Part shown: in pieces, positions 54,301 to 64,000 of the stretch
Layout: every line of letters begins with the position of its first letter
Position numbering within the stretch: the first letter of the stretch is position 1
NCBI GenBank assembly: GCA_013398295.1
Contig: VZSF01008187.1
Coordinates: 260,326-324,325 of the forward strand
From: Chionis minor
Lineage: Eukaryota > Chordata > Aves > Charadriiformes > Chionididae
Direction of reading: 5' to 3'
Length of the DNA: 64,000 nucleotides
Notes under the pieces: generated by a model
Told to the model about the DNA's origin: nothing
The model's input: only the letters and a program-made list of their open reading frames with translations
The model's database searches: none
Position numbers and translations under genes: made by a program

Positions 54301-57300
54301 TAAACTGGTGGAGAGAAAGCTGGATTCCATCTTTCTACATTTTAACCTGCAGAATATAAGAAGGTCAATTGATGGAGGCTGTTATTCTTCACACCTGGGC
54401 ATCCTTTTCATGGGAAATAATCCTCCCTCCAAAGAGAGGTGGACTTTTGAGGTTTATTTGCAAAATTATTTTAAACTTCTGGTAAATCCTGAACTAAAAG
54501 GTACTAAAGGAAACCACCACTGGATATCATCATTTGACTATTTAATAGATAGCAGGAGAATTGTTACCGTGGATCTGGCATATAGAAATCCCTTTTACAC
54601 ACCCAGTCACCTTCTATAGGGGTCACCAACCCTATAGGGGCTTATTTCCCACCCCTGACAACAGAGGGCAGCCTGGGGAATGACATCCTAACTAGAGGTC
54701 TCAGTTAATTGGGTACATTTAACTAAAGAGCCCAGCTTACTGCAGGGTCCCGGTCCCAGTACCCCATGAGCGTTTCTCTGTGGGAACATGGAATGAGAAC
54801 TGGATACGAAGGCAAAAATTCCCTGCCAATATTTCTTCTTCAATTTCAGGTTTTCTGGCACGTGGATAAACATAACTGCCAGCCAGGATTTGGCCGTATG
54901 TGTATGACCTGTAAAATATGGCACTGCTTTCACTTGTAATAAAATACATCTGCTGTCCTTCAGCAGTCGGGAAAAGCACACCTTTTTAGCGATTTTTCCT
55001 ATGTAATTTGAGTTCACTGAGCCATTTTTCCTGCTAGTGAAAATGGGCACAGCTCCAGTGCAACTGACAGAGTTTAACTCAATTAAATTCAGAATAGGAC
55101 TTGATATTTTTCAAGTGTAAATAAATCCAAAGCATGTCGTGGATTGAAACATGTCAATTAAAATAAAATTGAACTAAAAATAATATCTAAGTGAATAATA
55201 AGTATATTTGTCTCATCTTTCCAGAAATTACTAGACAGTAACAACAGTGCAGATATTTCTTCCGACAAAGAGAAGTGGATTGTGAGAAGTTATTTAAATT
55301 TTGGATTAAACCAGAGTAACAAATGCTGGGTGATACTTTTCCATGGGCAAAACTGCATAGCATCAATAACAAAATATACTCTGTGGTGCTTTACATTAAC
55401 AATGTGCATTTATCTACATCTTCATTTGCACTGCTAAAACATGCATTATCGTGCTAAGCAGCTACATAAATTAGCCGAAAATTCATTTTCCCTTTCCCTC
55501 CTCCAAATTGTGCTTTTATTTATTTAAATTCTAAAAACTCAGTCATCTTATGTTTTTCTGTTAGAAAAACCAAACCCAAAAGCATGCCTGCAATGAAGTC
55601 ATGTACTATCCTCACAGGTGCTAGACACATCCTTGCTTCATCTGCATCCATAATAGAGCTGTTTTCAGTACAGCCGCTATCCTACATACCGTGCTCCTCA
55701 CGCCTCCATCAGGTGGTAATACAGGCTATAATTATAATAAGGGTTACAGATAACAAGCTTTTCCTGTAAAGCTACTTGTTGTGTTGTGTTTCCTTTTCAT
55801 TCTAGATAAAATGGTCCGCGTATTTGATAAAACTATTTAAAAAATGGGCTCTGAAACCAATCAAGTCTTGAAATGGTATGGAATGGACACAGCTTCACAG
55901 TAACCTCGGATTCTCCTAATAGAGAATATTCCTTTCCATATTCTCTTCCGCCACTCCATTTCTTTAATGGGAGAAGCAGATGCATCAGGTTCCACCCACC
56001 ATGGCAGCTGACAATCAGCAGCTTCTGTTGCTTCTGTTAACATCAGTGTTGAAACTGCAGTTGACTGTAATATCTAGGACTAGAGCTCTGAGGTTAGCAA
56101 GAGGGAAGAACAGATCTCCTCTAACGCATTTCTCAGGGCTGGGAAGGACACAAAAACGACCAGAGTCTGGACCTCAGGCTTAAACTCTGACTTACACATT
56201 TCCTGAGGAAGAACCTTGTGCAATTAACTTCTTTCAAGACTTTTGTTTGAGCTATAAATACATCCCAGGGGAAATCAAAGGCTGGACCAAGGCAGCACAA
56301 ATGCCACAGAGCACTTTTTTCTATGGTTAATTGCAAACCCTTTGGTTACTGATGCCCTTCAGAATATTTTTCCTCTCACCCTCAGTTAACTTATTCTCTG
56401 CACCTCTGCCGAGGAAGACCTCAGAACGCTCCCAACTCTGGACTCCTCCAGAATTTAATGAAGTTATTTGGCCTCTTCCAAGAGACTCATCTTTTTGACT
56501 CGTCTGATTTTGAACGCTGAGAAGAGGATTAATGAGACACACATGGAACTAGGGCAATGCATTGTAAAAGCAAAGCATCCTTTCCTGTCATCCTCTTAGA
56601 AAACAGGGATCGGTTTCAGTATGACTTATACTCCTTGCACTACTAAGGTCAATGGGAATTTTTGCTCGGGCAAGGATGCTCACTTAGGTCTTGAACATGC
56701 ACAAGTCTGATTTTGATTAATTATTTGCTATGTACTCAGCAGGAATTGTCTTTGCCTGTCCTTTTAATCAAGAGAGACAGGCTCTTACTTCAGCCACCCA
56801 GATCTCTTTTCCCATGGGAGCAGGTTCTTCTCAATCCTGCCAGTCACCAAACCACAACAATCTCGCTTTTCTTTCATCTGTCTGAGAACACCCATCCAAA
56901 CACAACGCTATCATGGAAAAGTCTACCTCAGATTGAAGACAGCCTGCAAAAATAACATAAAAGATCAAAAGTTGAGCATTAAAGATGAGGAGCAAAGAGC
57001 AGGAATAGGATTTCCAAAGGCAGCTGAAGGAACTGAATGCCTAGCTTTCAAGGTAATTCCAGAGAAGCAGAGTGCCCTTCTTCCTACTGCTCCAAGATTA
57101 AAGTGTAGAAAAATCTGGGAAACACCTCAAAACCAGGGGTATTCAGTCCGTTCGGACACTGAATTGGCTCAATGCTCAGACAGGCTCCTTCAGACAGTCT
57201 ATCAGTTTGAGTCGCCTTGTCAGCCAAGTATTTGTTTTGTGTTTTGGAGCTTTGAGGTGTGATCTCGTATTTGAATATATATGCTTGCATCTGAATGTGT

Positions 57301-59361
57301 GTTAGACATGACGTACATAACTAAAGTGCATGGCTCAATGAATTTAAGTTCCACCAATCCTAGAAGACATCGTAAGGAATCAGGAAAAGGTTAAAAATCT
57401 TAAGATACACGGAAGTTTTTTAGTTCCCTTTCCATTACGCACACTGCTATATGTAGCAGACTGACTGACACCACATACAACGCACACAGAGGCATTTGCA
57501 TCCTCCTCTTCCTCCTCCAAAAGAAGCCCTGTGCCATGAAGGCACAGCCTTTACATAGGTACAGCTTATTAAGGGTCCAATTTGCTGCACATTTTCTCCT
57601 CTAAATAGGCCAAAACAGGTACATTTTTAACTCTAAGCCCCATCATACAGTTTCTATTACAGTAAATGCAACTACTTAGTAAGCTAAATTACTTGAATTG
57701 AGAGCTTCAAGGTGAATCCCTTATGAATTCAGGTCTTCTCAATGTTCTGAGACATTCTTTCAAGCCTATTGTTATTTTCATTATAAATGCCAGCTCAGAG
57801 ATGATTTTTGTAAAAGCCCAACAACTAAAGATGCTGAATTTCAAGAAAAAAAAAAATCCAAACCAAAAAACCCCACAAGCAAAAAAACCCCAATGAAACC
57901 CAACAAACAACTTTGATCTTTTCAAAGGACTAATCAGATGTCAAGGGGCTTCATTTACAAACACAAATATGTTTGCATTTGATGTATTATTACCTAGAGA
58001 TCACAAGATCCTTCATATTCTCATAGAGGATCGACAAAGATTTTTTAAAAAAGCGTATTACGCATCAAATTTTGAGAGATGTGTCTCAAAAACGAAGAAC
58101 GTTTTGGTTTACATTAGTTGTTTCATAGCAAGTTTCACCAAGAAGCTCTCTATAGTTATAAAGCTATAACTCCTCCCATACCTATGCATTGAATGGCTTT
58201 AGGAACTGGATAAAATTATTTAACTAGCACATTAGCATGCATTACAAAGCTTACAATTGTATAAATATAGTTTGTTGCTAGATTTTGGGGTTGGGCTTCA
58301 TGATTGCAATCCCAGAACTGCAGGTCTACTAAGATGTTCTTAGTCATAGTGCAAGTAAGACTTACTAGAAGAAAACTTCTGCAGACCAGGTAACAGTCTA
58401 ATTCATTTATCATTTTACAATGGTGACACAGTGATTAATTTCCAGTTGAAATACTTACTGAGAAGTAGTAATAGAAAAGGAAGAAAATGCATTTGAAAGC
58501 TAAGTAACATGATTTCCATAGCAAAACCAGCATTTAAATGTCCAAATGAAGACGAAGAAAGCTTGCACTACCTTTTCAGGAATGTCGCAATCCTCTTAGC
58601 TTGCCAAGGTTGCAGGTGCTTCATTTCCAAGGAAATAAAGGCAGATTCCATTTACTAAAAAGACAAACGGAACATAAAACAACAACATACTGACAGAAAG
58701 GTGAGTGGATTTCATCAGAGGTAAGGATTTATTTAAAAGGAAAACTTTTTTTACAGAAAACGAAACACTTCTACAATCTTGATCAACTATTTCCTCTAGA
58801 TTTTCACTGTAACGTACTCCACCTATGCAGTACAAACATACATATGTAATAATATCAGTCTTCATTCATGTATCATGTTGATGTATTTCCTCTGTATGAT
58901 AATATATACAAAACAATCCAGAGTTCTGAACACCTCCATCTGCTGACAAAATTTTCAAACCAAAGAAATATTTTTTTCAGCCACTGTGATCAAGCTTGCA
59001 GGAGCAAAATTTGAACATGAACGTCCAAAACTTGCGTTTCAACTACACGACCTAATCCAAAGTCCAGCAAAGACAATTTGACTCATTTACTTACTGGCCC
59101 AGTGGATCAGTCTCTTAGATCAAAGGTTTATCAGCACACGCCTTGACTGATCTTTCTTGCAGGAGTAAATCTGATGGTATGTGAGTACAATTACAATACA
59201 GCCAGAGTCTTCGAAGGAGGATATATACATTATAAAAATACAGCTGACCAGCATTTTAGAGAGAATTTAATTTCAAATTCTGTATTAGAAAAAAGAAAAG
59301 TGACCTTTACTTCCTCTGCTAACAAGCACCATAGACAAAGTATGGCTTAAGCCTTAAAATA
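45400..59361. other. 14-kb intergenic region with no recognised gene
   Basis: Between the 5' end of the exchanger and the 3' end of the TASL-like gene, only short unconnected ORFs are seen, none with a recognised domain or convincing splice context. No clear CR1 copy is seen. It may hold regulatory DNA or long non-coding RNA that sequence reading alone cannot identify. Confidence 0.55.
52659..52700. repeat. Perfect 11-bp inverted repeat with a 20-base GC-rich loop
   Basis: The arms AAGAGTGAGAG (52659-52669) and CTCTCACTCTT (52690-52700) could form a hairpin around a GC-rich loop in otherwise AT-rich intergenic DNA. No gene is attached. Confidence 0.6.
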
Positions 59362-59367
59362 TTTATT
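59362..59367 (-). terminator. Polyadenylation signal AATAAA for the TASL-like gene
   Basis: A canonical AATAAA on the minus strand lies about 93 bases past the TGA stop. It implies a very short 3' UTR. It is the nearest canonical hexamer downstream of the stop. Confidence 0.55.
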
Positions 59368-59459
59368 TGAAATAGTCTGTAGTGTGTAAACGTTTGCCTT
59401 TCCTCAGAGTGAAATATTTGTATCTGAATTGTACTCATCTCTTCAGCCAAGCAGATCAG

Positions 59460-60383
59460 TCACGATGTAAAACGCATCCTGTAGCTCTTTCTCATGCATG
59501 CCGGGTTTGAGATTTGTAAGTCTGGAGTACTAAATTCAGAGCTATTTCTATTGGCAGTGTTGCGCAAACTAAACAAAGCTAAAGAGTGCAAGAGCACTTC
59601 TCTGGCTTTCAGTGTTTCTATATTACACTCCTGGGATATCTGAAAGCTTATCTGATTCAGGTTATTCCTTATCAAACTGCATGTGAGGAGGTTTGTTACA
59701 GAACCACACCTGGTCAAGTTTTCTTCAAAAAACTCTTTATAGAGCTCTGTCACTTTTGTTTCCATGTACTTGTTGAGCATGGAGTTTGAAAGAGGCTCCT
59801 CACAGAGCATGATACTCCTTTCTCCAGCTTCATCTCCAGAGAAGGACTTTATACTTGGCTTTCTGGGATGCTCACATAAAGGGGAATGACCCAGAGGAAT
59901 ATCTATGGACAGCAAAACAGGGCCATCAGGAAGCTCATCACACATGTGGTCCAAAACACAACCCGAATCACACAGATGGTCCCCCACACGGTCTCCCCCA
60001 ATATGTAAGTCGGGATAGTTTTGATAAATGCTGTTGCATGACCAGGATCGATACAAATCCAACTGTTCAGTGTATTGTTCTCTTTTGGGGATATGTAAAG
60101 CTGGTGACACAGTTCCTTTAACAAGCGTTTTCTGATCTTTTGCAGGTATTTCTTTTACAGCTCTCCATTGAGGACCACTCCTGTGTTTCGTTTTGCTACT
60201 TTTAGCAGAGATCTCATCCTGCTCCACATGTCCATCAGCAAAGCCTTTAATTTTTGGGTTGTCTACAAGTTTCTGTCTCCAGATTCCCTCTTTATCCTTT
60301 TTGGATGCATGAGATTTGCAAGGCTTATCTTGATGACAGCTTTCTTTATATATGAGTCTAATTAAGATGCCTTCTGCCAACAT
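59460..60383 (-). CDS. TASL (CXorf21)-like innate immune adaptor, complete single-exon CDS
   Basis: The product has 307 residues; human TASL, recalled as about 301, is also encoded by one coding exon. Similarity to TASL is recognised in four places. The N-terminus MLAEGIL resembles the SLC15A4-inserting start of TASL. The block NSIYQNYPDLHIGG is at residues 117-130. The block PLSNSMLNKYMETKVTELYK starts at residue 197. A third block (LNQISFQISQ, then NIETLKAR) covers about 243-261. At 288-292, DLQIS fits the pLxIS consensus by which TASL, STING, MAVS and TRIF recruit IRFs; its serine codon is 59508-59510. The start is the first in-frame ATG after a splice acceptor at 60434-60435, and the stop is TGA. 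TASL binds the lysosomal transporter SLC15A4 and links TLR7/8/9 to IRF5; the same role here is inference. Mammalian TASL lies elsewhere, near GK and NR0B1, so this is probably a paralogue. Family membership is secure, function is not. Confidence 0.88.
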   Translation of the reverse strand: MLAEGILIRLIYKESCHQDKPCKSHASKKDKEGIWRQKLVDNPKIKGFADGHVEQDEISAKSSKTKHRSGPQWRAVKEIPAKDQKTLVKGTVSPALHIPKREQYTEQLDLYRSWSCNSIYQNYPDLHIGGDRVGDHLCDSGCVLDHMCDELPDGPVLLSIDIPLGHSPLCEHPRKPSIKSFSGDEAGERSIMLCEEPLSNSMLNKYMETKVTELYKEFFEENLTRCGSVTNLLTCSLIRNNLNQISFQISQECNIETLKAREVLLHSLALFSLRNTANRNSSEFSTPDLQISNPACMRKSYRMRFTS

Positions 60384-60433
60384 GACGACAAGCGGGAGTA
60401 ACAGTCTAATCACCAGAGTTCCATGTAGTCCTG
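59460..60433 (-). other. Coding exon of the TASL-like gene with its 3' splice acceptor
   Basis: Read on the minus strand, a pyrimidine-rich tract ending in CACCCACAG precedes base 60433, a strong acceptor. At least one upstream, probably non-coding, exon should therefore lie to the right. The 50 bases between acceptor and ATG contain one out-of-frame ATG that terminates after four codons. In the main frame they are open and hydrophobic. Confidence 0.75.
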
Positions 60434-63400
60434 TGGGTGAAAGAAAGACAGGCAAAGTACCTCAAACTTACTTGGACAAAGAGGAGCAATAATTTTAAAA
60501 AACCTGAACAATGCACTTTTTGTAAGGACTGCGATTTTTCTTTTTCCCTAGAATATTTATTTTTAGTAAACAGTAAACCACAATTTTCTACAATTTTAAC
60601 CTCTATACCATGTCAACAAAAATCATTCTGAACTGGGCTCCTCATCTGTAATATCACTTCTGTTCCTAGGTATCTCTTCTGCATTGTGGCTAGTTAAGAT
60701 AGGTCATACTTAAGAGCTGGAGAAATCAGCAGGACTGTTGTACTTGTCTATCCCTACCATCAGTTGCAAATCAACTTTTTCCATTGAAAGTCAACAATTT
60801 CTAAGAGCTAAAGAGGTGACATAGGAAGGATATCTAGATCAAATGCAGACATAGAGGTTGACACTGAATTGGCCTGAGCCCTCCCGTGAGGTGCTAAGGA
60901 GCTTCAAAAGATGCTGATAGTTCTTCAGGACTGCATCCAAAATGCAGTTTACATACACAAGTGTTTTTAGAGTCCCTCTTAATGTTGATTTTAAAAGATA
61001 TAAATTTGTCTTCCCCAATAGTGAAGTAATGAGTAGTATGTTTGTGCATCTATAAGCTCCACAGTTTTACTAAATGCACAGGAAAAGCTAAACAATAAAA
61101 TAAATTGTAAATAAAATAAAACCAAACAAAATAATCTACTACGTTTAATGATTCCTTATCATTCCTTTTGAATTCACCTACTGTTGAAATCAATGGGAAT
61201 CTTTCCATTTAGAGCTAAGGCTGACCTAAGCTAAGGAAAAGATCATCACAACTCCTCTTTTGGAGGAACTGGAAAGATGAACACAAGAAAATCTCTGTTC
61301 TTCAAATGTCTTTTTAATCTCTGCATAATTCAAGTACCTTCACACACCTCTAGTGCGCTCATGGTTTGAAACTGGGGGGAGAGGCAAGGGATGAGGCAGT
61401 TATAATGAAGAGCACACGGTCAGTCTCCCAAAGAACATAACATACTGCTATGATGCTTGAAGCACACCAAAAAATCTACCTACATCACAGACAATTAATG
61501 TTCAATACTTTTCACAATGCTGCCAATTTACATCAGTAGTAATGTCACACAAGGCACTAGATAGCTCTCCACACAAACAAAACTTCTGCAAATTTAATAT
61601 GATATTCGATATATAACCTGAAAGATCCTCCTCAGTCTACTCACTTGCTTCTAACTATCAGCAACCAAACCATATACTCTGACTTACTTGTTCTGCAATG
61701 AAACTTGATACACTGCATCACTTTTTAATCCCATTACTCCTTCCAGAAAGCTATTGTAAAACTCCAGTTACTTGAGAGACGGAAAGTTTCGACTTCCCTC
61801 CTAAGTTTACACATAGCCACAGTACAACTGATTTTTTCTTTTCTGGGGTTCTTTTTAGGTTAAATTCCCTCCCTGAAGCTGAAGGCAACACTGGAATTGT
61901 AATATGCCTGCAAGTGAGACCAAAGCAGATGAGAAAGGCAGTACACCATGCCTTCTCCTGGTTACACTGGCAGAACTGTTCGCTTTATCTATGGAATCAT
62001 TTACATACGTTAAAAAAAAAAAAAAAGCAGGACATTTTCTTAAGCATTTAAGGAGCATAGGAAACCAGGTGCCATTTTCAAAAGAGACAAGAGTACTTGA
62101 CAGTCTAAATCTTGCTGAACATCGATGGAATTTGGAATGCTGCATGCTCATTTGCTTCTGAAAAAGAGGACGCAGGTACCCAGATCCCTACATGCCAGAA
62201 AATTTTACTGTGTTGCTTTGAAAATGCTCATAGTGCTCATGTAAGAGCTAGAATATGGTAATCTTAGTAAAATTGCTCTCTTTCAAATAAAGTAAATGGT
62301 GCCTGCATCCTGGAAAAGAGCACAAGGGGAAAAAACCCAAAGGCACAAAAAGCCTAGACTTACCAATCCTAGTAGGGTAAGAGAGGCAGATCATCACATA
62401 GCCCAGAACTCTTACTACAGCTGCTGTAAGAGAATGGATTCTTACATGCTCTTTCTTCACCGCTGTCTGTGTGGAAAAAAACCTGACATACGCGTGATTT
62501 AGTTCCTCTTCTTTTCCCTTTAAAACAGAAGTGATCCCACTGGAAAAGTGACAGCAGGTCTAAAAGAGGATGTTGAAGAAGCCATGAATTGAGATGTTTC
62601 TGACTGGTGCAATGCTGACGAGTTGCTAACTGCCATACTACGTCATTCAAAAACAACAAAGACTATGAAAGGTCTTTGGGTGCCTGAGCTTCACCAGGCT
62701 GTTCAAAATCGAAACTGAATTCCACCAAACACTTCTGTCTACAGAAGTTCAGTTTTGTTCCATCACCCACCTGACTTACAGAGGCGATGTTAATTACAGC
62801 ATTTCCCCTTTTGAAACAAACAGCTAAATTTATAGTCTTGCGACCTTCTTCTGATGAGGAAAAAGTTGACAACTTCTTTTCATCAAGATGTTGATGAAAT
62901 CTCATTTGTCTATAAAATGCAAATATTGAGAATGTGCCCTCTGAAAGCAGTAGCCATCAGACAGCCATGGACAATCTTGTTGCTCACTGACCAAAGCCAC
63001 TTTCTCTGGGCTCAGAAATTACCTCGGCCCCAACGCCATGTGCGAGGCGCCCCCACAGTTTTTTTAGTGTGTCCTTCTCACAGAAGCTGAAACTGAGCTC
63101 ATGCCGCAAACTGCACCATTCCCCCAGCACTAGATACAGTCCGTGGACAGCCTGGAGAGTCTTCTGTCAATTCCTTTTCTAAATTTCCTGTTTCTCAGAA
63201 CATAAAAAAAAAATAAAAATCAGAAGCTGAATCTCATCCAGGTACTAGACAAAAGCTGTTAAATAGATGCTGCTTAGTGTAATGATAGGAGCAAGGCATG
63301 AATGTAAAATAAAACTAGAGTGTAAAGATAACATTACAGCAACATATTGATTGCAACCCATCATTCAACATGTTTTGGCAGCAAAATAACGATGCGCCTT

Positions 63401-64000
63401 AGAAATGAATTAATGTAAGACCTGAGGTAACTATGTCCATATAGGTCCAATGGAGCCTCTTTAGAGTTATTCCTCCTCTCCTTATCACTTATATTTCACA
63501 AAAGACTTCCATTTTTATGAAGGCAGAATGACAGCTATTTTTATTCCCACTGACTTTACATAAAACCCATTTCATATCTAAAAGCTGTTTAAAATTACTT
63601 TATTTTTAACCATGTTACATGACATTTCTGCCACAGTAGATGTGGTTGTGACTTCAACGGAGTGATCCTGCCCCCCGTCTTGGAGGGGACCAAACCCCAC
63701 AGGAAACAGGGTGCTTCAAATTCCAGGTAGTTTAAACCCTGCCTCTTTCATGGAGCTTATAATTACTGCCAGCTGCAGCCCTGGCTTTTGTGCAGCAGTT
63801 TCAACAAAACACGAAGTAACAGAGAGAGGGGGAAGCAGGAGAAATCGAGGTAGTTAATTAGTGTTGAATGATTAAAATGAAATCACCTCTCATTTCAGTC
63901 GTAGTCAGGTGTCAAATGCATCAATATCCATGGAAATTAATATATTTCTATCAATAAGATCTTACAACCCCCCCCCTTTATTTACAAGAATAAAATCAGA
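60434..64000 (-). other. Upstream region of the TASL-like gene
   Basis: It should contain the 5' non-coding exon(s) and promoter. Weak candidates are the exon-like segment 62364-62423, a donor (CCGAG|GTAATT) at 63022-63023 beside a small CpG cluster (about 63020-63055), and an ISRE-like site at 63083-63094. No receptor (TIR-domain) exon of IL18RAP type is recognised before the right edge. Confidence 0.45.
62364..62423 (-). other. Candidate 5' non-coding exon upstream of the TASL-like gene
   Basis: On the minus strand a 60-base segment has an acceptor (CTCTTACAG) and a near-consensus donor (TTG|GTAAGT). No obvious coding content is seen. It lies about 1.9 kb upstream of the coding exon, as expected for a TASL-type gene with untranslated 5' exons. 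Splice signals of this strength also occur by chance, so the call is tentative. Confidence 0.25.

Noticed and set aside
54233..55050. Open frames of 120-128 codons on both strands in the gene-free interval
   Set aside because: No domain, no splice context and biased AT-rich composition; they overlap each other on opposite strands.

Overview
The window is nuclear DNA of a vertebrate, most likely a bird. It has compact split genes with GT-AG introns, mostly unique non-coding sequence, and two short CR1-type LINE 3' ends (about 27829-27990 and 36374-36538), the usual dispersed repeat of birds and other sauropsids. There are no prokaryotic operons, CRISPR arrays or insertion sequences. One N at 33400, inside a long A-run, marks an unresolved homopolymer in the assembly. 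Many apparent ORFs in the non-coding DNA begin at non-ATG codons and look like chance.

All recognised genes lie on the minus strand, so transcription runs right to left. (1) At 59460-60383 a single coding exon encodes a 307-residue protein of the TASL (CXorf21) family. TASL is the SLC15A4-bound adaptor that recruits IRF5 downstream of endolysosomal TLRs. The protein keeps a TASL-like N-terminus, two internal conserved blocks and a C-terminal pLxIS motif. (2) At 16024-45072 a twelve-exon Na+/H+ exchanger of the NHE2/NHE4 clade, closest to SLC9A2, can be assembled exon by exon with every splice phase in agreement (730 residues). (3) At 1131-6086 are the first three coding exons of a TMEM182-like tetraspan membrane protein; the rest lies beyond the left edge.

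From general knowledge of the locus, the order resembles mammalian 2q12 (IL1R/IL18R cluster, SLC9A4, SLC9A2, MFSD9, TMEM182), with three differences. A TASL-like gene sits where the IL18RAP end of the receptor cluster would be expected, only one NHE gene is visible, and no MFSD9 lies between the exchanger and the TMEM182-like gene. Canonical TASL in mammals is close to IL1RAPL1, another IL-1-receptor-family gene. The TASL-like gene may therefore be an old duplicate from a receptor paralogon that mammals lost. This is the most interesting content of the window.

Region by region: 1-6086, TMEM182-like exons and introns; about 7590-7900, a CpG-richer patch with a strong splice donor, a candidate promoter or 5' exon for that gene; 7900-15300, no gene recognised; 16024-45072, the exchanger, with a GC-rich 5' end near 44900-45300; 45400-59360, about 14 kb with no recognisable gene; 59460-60433, the TASL-like coding exon; 60434-64000, its upstream region with weak candidate 5' non-coding exons and an ISRE-like site.
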